Shown here: positions 1 through 5,390 of the stretch, piece by piece | Numbering within the stretch: the first letter of the stretch is position 1 | Layout of the letters: each line of letters starts with the position of its first letter | Assembly (NCBI GenBank): GCA_900541355.1 | Contig: UQJU01000067.1 | Location: 1-7,152 of the forward strand | From: Candidatus Avelusimicrobium fimicolum | Lineage (GTDB): Bacteria; Elusimicrobiota; Elusimicrobia; Elusimicrobiales; Elusimicrobiaceae | Reading direction: 5' to 3' | Length of the DNA stretch: 7,152 nt | The notes under the pieces: generated by a model | What the model was told of the DNA's origin: nothing | Database searches by the model: none | The model's input: only the letters and a program-made list of their open reading frames with translations | Program-made: the position numbers and the translations under genes

Positions 1-5
1 AAACA

Positions 6-503
6 ATGAGTTGGCAGAAATTAAAACTCAAAAATAAGGAAGAGGTATATTTGGTCTGCGGCGAGGCGGAACAAGGCACTTGCGAGCCCCCGGCGAACGA
101 ACTGACAGAAAAGCCCTGTGATTACGGAACAGGCACTCAGACAAGAACTTGGAACTATGAGACGTGCCAATGGAACGATTGGAATAAATTGAATTGCAAA
201 CTTACGCCGACAGAAGACACCTATGTGTGGACTTTGACAGATTCCGGGTATGGGTGGATGCCGCAACACACCACCTGCGGGGCCACTTGTATGGTAACCG
301 CACTCAAAGAAACTATATTTGGTCATCCTTTCTTATCGTCGGACGGGTCGTTAGTTACAACAACGACTGAAATTATACCCAAATGCACGAGTTCTACTGT
401 GGGTCAAACGTGTAAAATAGGGGCAATTAAAGCCAAGTCTCTTGAGGAGTCTGACAGATATTACTATTGTCCAACCTACACTTGTACTAAAAAACAGTTT
501 TAA
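6..503 (+). CDS. Cysteine-rich protein of unknown function, probably 5'-truncated by the window edge
   Basis: I do not recognise this protein as a named family. The visible part has 165 residues, with 11 cysteines at 18, 26, 38, 54, 64, 91, 95, 127, 136, 155 and 160. It is rich in Thr, Tyr and Trp, which suggests a disulfide-bonded exported or surface protein. Residues 38-64 form a module of the type C-x5-TQTRTWNYETCQW-x2-W-x4-C, loosely reminiscent of thrombospondin-like GTQTRT motifs; this may be chance. No signal peptide or membrane segment is seen. The frame is open to the left edge, and only five bases precede the first ATG, so no ribosome-binding site can be judged. That ATG may therefore be an internal Met of a longer secreted protein. 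A strong terminator follows directly, which supports 503 as the true end. Codon use is less GC-rich than in the operon to the right. Confidence 0.6.
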   Translation: MSWQKLKLKNKEEVYLVCGEAEQGTCEPPANELTEKPCDYGTGTQTRTWNYETCQWNDWNKLNCKLTPTEDTYVWTLTDSGYGWMPQHTTCGATCMVTALKETIFGHPFLSSDGSLVTTTTEIIPKCTSSTVGQTCKIGAIKAKSLEESDRYYYCPTYTCTKKQF

Positions 504-637
504 CAAAATACCGGGGAGTGTTTATAATTCCCCGGTATTTTTTCCCCTTTTATGAGATAGGCCTTTTTGCTGTCATCCCAAAAGATTTTGCGGCGCGCCG
601 GGTTCGGAGAACTGTTGTTGTCGTTGCCTTGTTTCAT
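500..637 (-). CDS. Doubtful small ORF (45 aa), possibly a gene remnant
   Basis: On the minus strand an ATG at 637 opens a 45-codon frame ending with TAA at 500. The frame is open further upstream to about 727, without a clear start there. The peptide is polar and basic, with a central RRKIFWDDSKKAYLIKG stretch. No convincing Shine-Dalgarno precedes the ATG, and the last 12 or so codons are made of the terminator stem at 505-541. That makes a functional protein unlikely. It may be a leftover of a longer gene, or chance. I assign no function. Confidence 0.15.
   Translation of the reverse strand: MKQGNDNNSSPNPARRKIFWDDSKKAYLIKGEKIPGNYKHSPVFC
505..545 (+). terminator. Intrinsic terminator of the left-edge gene
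   Basis: Bases 505-517 and 529-541 can pair as a 13-bp perfect stem with CCGGGGA/TCCCCGG at its core and an 11-base loop. On the + strand the stem runs into a T tract (538-543). It begins right after the TAA stop of the upstream gene. The A run on its left side means it could also stop minus-strand transcripts that pass the rplS terminator. Confidence 0.9.
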
Positions 638-701
638 AAAAACAGATTCCCGAACGCTCCGCACCAACTGCACGCGGGAATAACGATTATATTTCCTTTT
701 T
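546..701. other. Intergenic stretch between two convergent terminators
   Basis: About 155 bases lie between the terminator of the left-edge gene and that of the rplS operon. Apart from the doubtful small ORF reported at 500-637 and a 10-base palindrome (CGGCGCGCCG at 591-600), I see no gene, repeat array or promoter with good spacing. Transcription enters from both sides and stops here. Confidence 0.5.
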
Positions 702-741
702 GTACAAAGAAAACCCCTGCGGGACTAGTAACCGCAGGGGT
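702..741 (-). terminator. Intrinsic terminator of the fmt-to-rplS operon
   Basis: Bases 713-722 (ACCCCTGCGG) and 732-741 (CCGCAGGGGT) form a 10-bp perfect stem with a 9-base loop. Read on the minus strand the stem is followed by TTTTCTTTG, a fair U tract. It lies about 30 bases past the rplS stop, as expected for the operon end. Confidence 0.88.
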
Positions 742-772
742 ATGTTCGGAGTTTGTTATTCCGTTTGGATAA

Positions 773-1174
773 CTATTTCGCCTCTTGGGCCGTTTCAGCG
801 GCGGCCGGAGTTTCGGCAGCAGCGTTGGCGGTCACCACTTTTTTAACTTCCTGCAAGCGGGCGGCTTTACCAGAGAGTTTGGTCAGGTAGTTGAGTTTGG
901 CTCTTCTTACCTTGCCCACTTTGAGGACTTCAATGCTGTCCACGCGGGGGGAGTGCACCGGGAAAATGCGTTCTACGCCGACGCCAAAAGAGATTTTGCG
1001 TACGGTGAACGTTTCGCTGATGCCGCTTCCTCTGCGGGCAATAACCACGCCGTCAAAGGCTTGGAGTCTTTCGTTGTCGCCTTCAACAACTTTTACCTTT
1101 ACTCTGACGGTGTCGCCGGCTTTGAAAACCGGAACATTGGTTTTGAGATTGTGTTTAATTTCGTTGATATTCAT
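773..1174 (-). CDS. rplS: 50S ribosomal protein L19
   Basis: L19 is a structural protein of the large ribosomal subunit, at the interface with the 30S subunit. The 133-residue product carries the family hallmarks: FKAGDTVRVKVKVVEGDNER (18-36), FDGVVIARRGSG (40-51), GVGVERIFPVHSPRV (64-78) and GKVRRAKLNYL (87-97). Family members are usually about 115 residues. The extra length is an Ala/Glu/Thr-rich tail (about 114-133) that is probably disordered. The ATG is preceded by a strong GGAGG whose bases lie inside the end of trmD, with a 5-base gap between trmD stop and rplS start, so its translation is probably coupled to trmD. It is the last gene of the operon, followed by a clear terminator. Confidence 0.97.
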   Translation of the reverse strand: MNINEIKHNLKTNVPVFKAGDTVRVKVKVVEGDNERLQAFDGVVIARRGSGISETFTVRKISFGVGVERIFPVHSPRVDSIEVLKVGKVRRAKLNYLTKLSGKAARLQEVKKVVTANAAAETPAAAETAQEAK

Positions 1175-1179
1175 AAAAC

Positions 1180-1899
1180 TTACTTCCTCCGAATCGTTTT
1201 TTTCTTTTGGACCTTTTTTGACTTTTGAGAGGCGGTTTCAAGCAAATCGGGTCTTAACTGTTTTGTAATCTGTAATGCTTGTTCGTGTTTCCACGCTTCA
1301 ATTTCTTTATGGTTGCCGTTTAACAGCACCGCCGGTACTTTCCGCCCGCGCCAAACCTCCGGGCGCGTGTATTGCGGGGCTTCCAACAAATGCCCTTCAA
1401 ACGACTCCAAAGACGTTACGTCCTCTTTTTTAAAAGTGCCCCGTTGCAATCGGGTAATGGCATCTATCATCACGCAAGCGGCCAATTCTCCGCCCGTTAA
1501 AATATAGTCGCCAAGCGACACTTCTAAATCCACCTCGGGATATATTCTTGCGTCAATCCCTTCGTAATGTCCGCACACAACAATCAGGTGGCGTTTTTTG
1601 GCAAGTTTTTTAGCCAATTCCTGGTTAAAAACTTGACCGCGCGGACTGGTTAAAATGACGTACGAGGTCTTTTTGCGCAGTTTGGAAATAGCCTGATAGA
1701 GCGGTTCCGCTTTCATCAGCATTCCCGGGCCGCCGCCGTAGGGCCTGTCGTCTATGGTTTTATGCTTATCCTCGGCAAATTGCCGGGGGGAAAGCGTACC
1801 CAATTTTATTATCCCCGCCTTGCGCGCCCGCCCCACAATGCTGTGGGAGAGCGTTTGGTCTATCATTTCTTCAAAAGCGGTGATAACGTCTATTTTCAT
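1180..1899 (-). CDS. trmD: tRNA (guanine-N1-)-methyltransferase TrmD
   Basis: TrmD transfers a methyl group from S-adenosylmethionine to N1 of G37 in tRNAs with G36, preventing +1 frameshifting; it acts as a knotted SPOUT dimer. The 239-residue protein shows DDRPYGGGPGM (50-60), the knot region VVCGHYEGID (107-116), SLGDYILTGGE (128-138) and LLEAPQYTRPEVWRG (171-185). R150 matches E. coli R154. The position of the E. coli general base D169 is Glu here (E165, in LESFEG), a conservative change, so activity is still expected. The C-terminus is a Lys/Arg-rich tail (226-239). The start overlaps the khpA stop as TAATG, which indicates coupling. rimM, often placed just upstream of trmD, is missing here. 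Confidence 0.97.
   Translation of the reverse strand: MKIDVITAFEEMIDQTLSHSIVGRARKAGIIKLGTLSPRQFAEDKHKTIDDRPYGGGPGMLMKAEPLYQAISKLRKKTSYVILTSPRGQVFNQELAKKLAKKRHLIVVCGHYEGIDARIYPEVDLEVSLGDYILTGGELAACVMIDAITRLQRGTFKKEDVTSLESFEGHLLEAPQYTRPEVWRGRKVPAVLLNGNHKEIEAWKHEQALQITKQLRPDLLETASQKSKKVQKKKTIRRK
1183..1190 (-). promoter_or_regulatory. Shine-Dalgarno of rplS embedded in the 3' end of trmD
   Basis: On the minus strand GGAGGAAG forms the last codons of trmD (Arg-Arg-Lys) just before its TAA, and stands 8-11 bases before the rplS ATG. Ribosomes finishing trmD therefore pass over the rplS initiation site. Such an arrangement commonly supports coupling or reinitiation. Confidence 0.75.
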
Positions 1900-2129
1900 T
1901 AATCTTCCAACTTTAAGGTAACTTTTTTGTTCTGTTTGGCGGCCGCGGCATTTAAAACGGTTCTTACCGCTTTGATAATGCAGCCGTCTTTCCCAATAAC
2001 TTTACCTTTGTCGGCGGCGTCCACCTTGGTGGACAGATAAACTTTGTTCTGCTCAATCTTTTCTTCCACTACCACATTGTCCGGCGTGGAGGAAAGAGAT
2101 TTTAAAAGCAGCGTGGCCAATTCTTTCAT
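1899..2129 (-). CDS. khpA: KH-domain RNA-binding protein KhpA (YlqC family)
   Basis: This is a 76-residue single-KH protein, the usual size of KhpA/YlqC. The nucleic-acid-binding GxxG loop is GKDG (46-49) within GKVIGKDGCIIKAVRTV, close to the family consensus. In Firmicutes KhpA pairs with KhpB/Jag as a global RNA-binding factor that affects cell division and envelope; its partner is not in this window. The gene sits between rpsP (15-base gap) and trmD (1-base overlap), which is the classical ylqC position. A GAGG four bases before the ATG serves as a short-spaced ribosome-binding site. The product is probably cytoplasmic and acts on mRNA or at the ribosome. Confidence 0.93.
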   Translation of the reverse strand: MKELATLLLKSLSSTPDNVVVEEKIEQNKVYLSTKVDAADKGKVIGKDGCIIKAVRTVLNAAAAKQNKKVTLKLED

Positions 2130-2144
2130 AATGCCTCGCTGGAA

Positions 2145-2393
2145 TTATTTGGCGCTGGCTTTTTTAATCAAGTTCGCGACGGTTTCAGAGGGTTTAGCAC
2201 CCACTTTCATCCAATATTCCACTCTGGGCATATTCAGTTTGACTTGTTCGGCCACGTTCGGGTTGCAGGGGTGATACTGGCCCAACACTTCTTTGGCTTC
2301 TTTGCCCACAGCGGAAGATTTTTCAATCGCTACTACTCTGTACTGGGCTTGGGCTTTTTTGCCGACTCTCTGTAATCTGATAACTACTGCCAT
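2145..2393 (-). CDS. rpsP: 30S ribosomal protein S16
   Basis: S16 is an early-assembling small-subunit protein that binds the 5' domain of 16S rRNA. The 82-residue product starts with MAVVIRLQRVGKK, the diagnostic N-terminus, followed by a YRVVAIEKSSAVGKEAKEVLG segment (18-38, including the conserved basic and glycine positions) and a C-terminal helix region VEYWMKVGAKPSETVANLIKK (58-78). Length is typical. A strong AAGGAG lies 7 bases before the ATG. The gene is separated from rpe by 44 bases containing a small hairpin, so this may be where a ribosomal sub-operon (rpsP-khpA-trmD-rplS) joins the upstream genes. I saw no strong promoter in the gap. Confidence 0.97.
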   Translation of the reverse strand: MAVVIRLQRVGKKAQAQYRVVAIEKSSAVGKEAKEVLGQYHPCNPNVAEQVKLNMPRVEYWMKVGAKPSETVANLIKKASAK

Positions 2394-2411
2394 TATGACT
2401 CTCCTTGTATG

Positions 2412-2430
2412 CTTTTACACGAGGTAAAAG
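2412..2430 (-). promoter_or_regulatory. Intercistronic hairpin upstream of rpsP
   Basis: CTTTTAC (2412-2418) and GTAAAAG (2424-2430) form a 7-bp perfect stem with a 5-base loop between the rpe stop and the rpsP Shine-Dalgarno. On the minus strand no U tract follows, so it is not a standard terminator. It could be an RNA processing or stabilising element, a control site for rpsP translation, or chance. Confidence 0.35.
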
Positions 2431-2437
2431 ACTGTAA

Positions 2438-3133
2438 TTAAATGTCCGGGGCCGCCTGTCTGATTTGGTTGAGGGCCAATACAGGGTCCGCGGCTTTAAA
2501 AATTGCACTGCCGGCAACAAGCGCATCTGCTCCGGCCTGTATGGCGTGGGGGGCCGTTTGCGCGTTAATGCCGCCATCTACTTCCAGCCAAATTGCTTTG
2601 CCGGAATCGGTGATAATTTGGCGCACCCGTTTAATTTGGTCTTCACTGCCGGGCAAAAATGCCTGGCCGCCAAAACCGGGGTACACCGTCATTACTAATA
2701 CTAAATCTAATAAATCCGTAAGCGGAGCAATAAGTTCCGGGTCGGTGTCCGGCTTGATGGATAATCCTGTTTTAACGCCGAAACTTTTAATAAGTTTAAG
2801 CGCATCTACAATTTCGTCCTTTGCTTCAATATGAACGGTAAGCAAGTCTGCTCCCGCTTTGGCAAAGGGTTCAATAAACAGCATTGGATTTTCCACCATT
2901 AAATGTACGTCTAACGGTAAATCTGTTTTTCCTTTCAAAGAACTTACGACGGACGGTCCAAAACTTAAATTGGGTACAAAGTGCCCGTCCATAATATCCA
3001 CGTGCAACCAATCTGCCCCGGCCTTTTGCACGGCAAGGACATCTCTGCCCAACTGCCACAAATCGGCCGACAGGATAGAGGGCGCAACAGATATTTTACC
3101 ATTTGCGGAGGGCATTTTGGAAATTTTTATCAT
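2438..3133 (-). CDS. rpe: Ribulose-phosphate 3-epimerase
   Basis: Rpe interconverts D-ribulose 5-phosphate and D-xylulose 5-phosphate in the non-oxidative pentose phosphate pathway. The 231-residue TIM-barrel protein has all expected motifs: VAPSILSAD (16-24), HVDIMDGHFVPN (44-55), DVHLMVENP (75-83), MTVYPGFGGQAF (148-159) and EVDGGIN (184-190). Metal ligands would be H44, D46, H77 and D186, with D46 and D186 as the acid/base pair. Phosphate-binding glycines follow in the C-terminal part (GADALVAGSAIF). The chosen ATG overlaps the PASTA gene's stop (ATGA), implying coupling. It gives an N-terminal extension of about 13 residues before the conserved VAPS; a second Met at residue 7 is a possible alternative start. 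The upstream Shine-Dalgarno is weak (AAAGAGAA). Confidence 0.96.
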   Translation of the reverse strand: MIKISKMPSANGKISVAPSILSADLWQLGRDVLAVQKAGADWLHVDIMDGHFVPNLSFGPSVVSSLKGKTDLPLDVHLMVENPMLFIEPFAKAGADLLTVHIEAKDEIVDALKLIKSFGVKTGLSIKPDTDPELIAPLTDLLDLVLVMTVYPGFGGQAFLPGSEDQIKRVRQIITDSGKAIWLEVDGGINAQTAPHAIQAGADALVAGSAIFKAADPVLALNQIRQAAPDI

Positions 3134-4125
3134 TGTAATTCTCTTTCGCGCACCAAAATACCGTCCACAAACACCCGCAAGGTGGCTCTGTCTGCAAACG
3201 GAACTTCCAGGTCAATTTTAGAGCCGGGTTGGCGCGTTTCGTTCAAAATTTCGTTCTCTGTATCGCCTTGTTCCAACACTACACGCACGCGGCTGGCGTT
3301 TTTGCCCTGCGGCATTTCGTAGTGCAGGTGGTACGATTTTTCATCTTCGCCCGCTTGGCGGCGGCTGACCGTAACTTCCAAGTTAGCACCGGGGGCAATT
3401 TGGCTGTCTTCCGCCGGATTTTGCGCGGCAACCGTGCCGCTCGGAAAGACGGATTTTGCATCTTCTTTAATGATTAAATTGATGTTTTGCGCGCTGGCCC
3501 ACAAGGTAGCTTCGGAAAGTTTTTTACTCTTAAAGTTGGGCACTAAAATTACGCTTGCCGGCGGTGCCCCGTTGGAAAGTACAAGGGATACCTTATCGCC
3601 TTTTTGTACCATACTGTCCGCCTTGGGAGTTTGGGCGACAATAAGCCCTTTTTCATAAGTCAGCGAATAGGCGTTATCCACTTTATCTACCAAAAGCCCC
3701 GCCTGGCGTACGGCCAGTTGGGCGCTTCTTAAATCGGTACCGACGGTGTTGGGCACAAAAACCATTTCGTCCCCTTGGCTAATCCACACGCGGACAACGC
3801 GTCCCTCGCGCACGGTAGAGCCTGCCGAGGGCAACTGGCGCAGGACGGAACCCGGAGCCACCTCTTTGGCAAATTCCACTCCCGCTTGTTTTAAAGCCAA
3901 ATTGTTGGAAGCGAGCAAACCGAGGGCTTGCGTAACAGATTTTTTGGTTAAATCGGGCACGGTAACTTCTTTGCGGGTGTGCACCAGCGCACCCAATACC
4001 CAATCGGCTGATATAAAAATCAGCGCGATAAAAAATAGAACAATAAGCCCCGCCACAATCCATTTCGTGCGGTGGTTTTTATTTGTTTTCTTTAAAAAAT
4101 CGTCAAAATTCTGTTCGTTACTCAC
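3130..4125 (-). CDS. Membrane-anchored PASTA-domain protein without a kinase domain
   Basis: The 331-residue protein has a short cytoplasmic N-terminus (about 1-21, polar and charged), one membrane helix (about 22-45, WIVAGLIVLFFIALIFISA), then three PASTA repeats at roughly 52-117, 121-186 and 192-255. Each opens with a V-P-(D/N) motif: VTVPDLTKKS, VFVPNTVGT, ILVPNFKSK. A last beta-rich segment (about 262-331, ending in LRVFVDGILVRERELQ) resembles the Ig-like region that follows the PASTA repeats in PrkC-type kinases. PASTA repeats bind peptidoglycan fragments or muropeptides, so a cell-wall sensing or scaffolding role outside the membrane is likely. No Ser/Thr kinase domain is present. The start is GTG, one base after the fmt stop and with a weak AGAGAA ribosome-binding site; no better internal start is seen. 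It overlaps rpe by ATGA. Confidence 0.88.
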   Translation of the reverse strand: MSNEQNFDDFLKKTNKNHRTKWIVAGLIVLFFIALIFISADWVLGALVHTRKEVTVPDLTKKSVTQALGLLASNNLALKQAGVEFAKEVAPGSVLRQLPSAGSTVREGRVVRVWISQGDEMVFVPNTVGTDLRSAQLAVRQAGLLVDKVDNAYSLTYEKGLIVAQTPKADSMVQKGDKVSLVLSNGAPPASVILVPNFKSKKLSEATLWASAQNINLIIKEDAKSVFPSGTVAAQNPAEDSQIAPGANLEVTVSRRQAGEDEKSYHLHYEMPQGKNASRVRVVLEQGDTENEILNETRQPGSKIDLEVPFADRATLRVFVDGILVRERELQ

Positions 4126-4126
4126 G

Positions 4127-5077
4127 TTATTCTCTAAATACCCCGTCGTGCGCTTTTAATCCGCGCCCGTTGGCAAAGGCTGCTGCCGGCATAGGTTTTT
4201 TGCCTGCGGGGTGTACTTCGTTTAACCAAATACTTCCTTCTTTACATTTTACTAAAATTCCTCTGTTTCTTTCAATTAATAACACGGTTCCGGCCGGTTC
4301 GTTTGAGTTCTGGTCTCCCGGTTCGGCACGCATTATTTGTAGCCACTCTGTTTTGTTGTTGTGTGTAAAAGGAACCTTGGGCTTGGGGCCGCACGCCAGT
4401 CCGCGCACGCGGTTGTTCAGTTCGGCGGCGGTTAAAAGTTCCGGGCGCAGGAGCGCGTCTTCTTTTGCCAGCATAGGGGCCAAAGTTGGCTCGCCAACCT
4501 GTGGGGTTTGGACGATATTGCCTTTTTCAATTTGCTCCAAGCAGTCCTTTAAGCCGTCCAAACCGAGGGGAATTAATTTTTCAAACAAGGTTTGCGCGTT
4601 GTCTTGCGGCAAAATGTCGGTTCCCTTTTGCAAAAACAGCGGGCCGTCATCCATACCCGGGCGAATCCAAAAGACGGAAATACCCGTGTGCGTGTAGCCT
4701 TGGATAAGGGCTTGCTGGACGGGCGCCGCGCCGCGCAGTTTGGGCAAGAGCGAAAAGTGTACATTTAAAATACCGAGTTTGGGCAAGGCTAAAAAATCGG
4801 GACGGAAGATTTTGCCGTATGCCACAGCTACGCCCAAATCAAAGGGCACGGCGGCGATTTTGTCAAAATCGTCCTTTAATTTTTCGGGAGATAAAACAGG
4901 TAAATTCAGTTCCAGCGCGCGCTGCTTGACCGGGCAGGGGGTAATTACCATACCGCGCCCGCGGGGTTTGTCGGCCTGGGTAACGACGAGTTGTACGTCG
5001 GTTAATTGGTGAAGTAACTCTAAATACGGCACGGACAAATCGGGCGTGCCAAAGAAAATTGTTTTTAATTTAGCCAT
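4127..5077 (-). CDS. fmt: Methionyl-tRNA formyltransferase
   Basis: Fmt formylates the amino group of Met-tRNA(fMet) using 10-formyltetrahydrofolate, producing the initiator for translation. The 316-residue length is typical. Motifs are IFFGTPDLSVPYLE (7-20), the TQADKPRGRG basic loop (33-42), AYGKI (86-90), NVHFSLLPKLRGAAPVQ (105-121) and PGMDDGPL (140-147). The catalytic triad would be N105, H107 and D143 (E. coli N106, H108, D144). The C-terminal OB-like tRNA-binding domain covers about 205-316. It is the first gene of the minus-strand operon. No Shine-Dalgarno precedes the ATG; instead the upstream bases are an AT run, so the mRNA may be leaderless or start very close to the ATG. The usual partner def is not next to it. 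Confidence 0.97.
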   Translation of the reverse strand: MAKLKTIFFGTPDLSVPYLELLHQLTDVQLVVTQADKPRGRGMVITPCPVKQRALELNLPVLSPEKLKDDFDKIAAVPFDLGVAVAYGKIFRPDFLALPKLGILNVHFSLLPKLRGAAPVQQALIQGYTHTGISVFWIRPGMDDGPLFLQKGTDILPQDNAQTLFEKLIPLGLDGLKDCLEQIEKGNIVQTPQVGEPTLAPMLAKEDALLRPELLTAAELNNRVRGLACGPKPKVPFTHNNKTEWLQIMRAEPGDQNSNEPAGTVLLIERNRGILVKCKEGSIWLNEVHPAGKKPMPAAAFANGRGLKAHDGVFRE

Positions 5078-5086
5078 ATATATAAT
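5059..5086 (+). promoter_or_regulatory. Candidate promoter of the DUF4491 remnant
   Basis: TTGTTT (5059-5064), a 16-base spacer and a perfect TATAAT (5081-5086) precede the AAAGGAGG at 5101-5108. The -35 box lies inside the first codons of the divergent fmt, so the two promoters overlap face to face. Confidence 0.5.
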
Positions 5087-5111
5087 AATATCAAATATGG
5101 AAAGGAGGCAA
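5082..5111 (-). promoter_or_regulatory. Candidate promoter of the fmt operon, possibly giving a leaderless mRNA
   Basis: On the minus strand TTGCCT (5111-5106) stands 18 bases from TATTAT (5087-5082), or 15 bases from an overlapping TATTAT (5090-5085). Either would start transcription at or next to the fmt ATG at 5077. The -35 box overlaps the Shine-Dalgarno of the divergent DUF4491 remnant. This is motif matching only. Confidence 0.35.
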
Positions 5112-5114
5112 CAG

Positions 5115-5303
5115 ATGAATTGGCAGAGTTTGGTTATCGGGGCGGCGACTTTTGTATTAATTGGTGTATTTCATCCGCAGGGGAAATCTTTTATCCCTTG
5201 AAGTATGGCGGGTTTTTGCGCGCGGTGGAGTATAAAGGAACTTTTTGAGCAGGAAAAACGCGTGCGAAAGGATTGGTTTGCCAAAAATCCAAATCACAAA
5301 TAA
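5115..5303 (+). pseudogene. Decayed DUF4491 small membrane protein gene
   Basis: The ATG at 5115 is preceded at 6 bases by AAAGGAGG and gives MNWQSLVIGAATFVLIGVFHP, the typical DUF4491 N-terminus: a membrane helix ending in G-x-F-H-P. Soon after, a TGA at 5199-5201 closes the frame at 28 residues. In the same frame downstream, 5226-5303 encodes WSIKELFEQEKRVRKDWFAK plus a short basic tail, matching the family's conserved C-terminus. Full family members are about 95-100 residues with two or three membrane helices; only 62 sense codons remain here. About 35-40 central residues, including a helix, are lost. In a shifted frame around 5198-5216 a KY-GGF-like stretch resembles the conserved aromatic K-x-W-W-x-F site, which suggests small indels plus a deletion. 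The function of DUF4491 is unknown. The 5' signals look intact, so decay may be recent. Confidence 0.8.
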
Positions 5304-5314
5304 CCTGGCCCTAA

Positions 5315-5343
5315 TTGTCGTGTGTGAGGAAAAGCGGTATAAT
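5315..5343 (+). promoter_or_regulatory. Promoter of trpS
   Basis: TTGTCG (5315-5320), an exact 17-base spacer and a perfect TATAAT (5338-5343) stand about 48 bases before the trpS ATG. The expected leader of about 40 bases is too short for a T-box riboswitch, and none of the T-box elements is seen. Confidence 0.7.
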
Positions 5344-5390
5344 AATAAAAAGCGGCTTTATGCTTAATCACTTTTATAAGGAAACTGTCT

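Noticed and set aside
591..600. Palindrome CGGCGCGCCG as an operator or attachment site
   Set aside because: A single GC-rich 10-base palindrome without a second copy or a nearby promoter is likely by chance.
518..772. Plus-strand 84-codon frame across both terminators
   Set aside because: It starts in one terminator loop and runs through the other terminator and to the rplS stop, has no ribosome-binding site, and its peptide has no recognisable features.
785..1228. Long plus-strand frame opposite rplS
   Set aside because: It is the complement of a clear L19 gene; its length follows from the codon bias of rplS.
4083..4697. 204-codon plus-strand frame opposite fmt
   Set aside because: It overlaps the conserved Fmt C-terminal half on the opposite strand and shows no family features.
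5199..5201. TGA in the DUF4491 remnant read as selenocysteine or as a recoded sense codon
   Set aside because: The family has no Cys or Sec at this place, a large central part is also missing, and the other genes here use TGA as a normal stop (the PASTA gene ends in TGA).
5304..5390. T-box or trp-type attenuator before trpS
   Set aside because: The leader after the promoter is only about 40 bases and has no T-box sequence, no terminator/antiterminator pair and no Trp-rich leader peptide.
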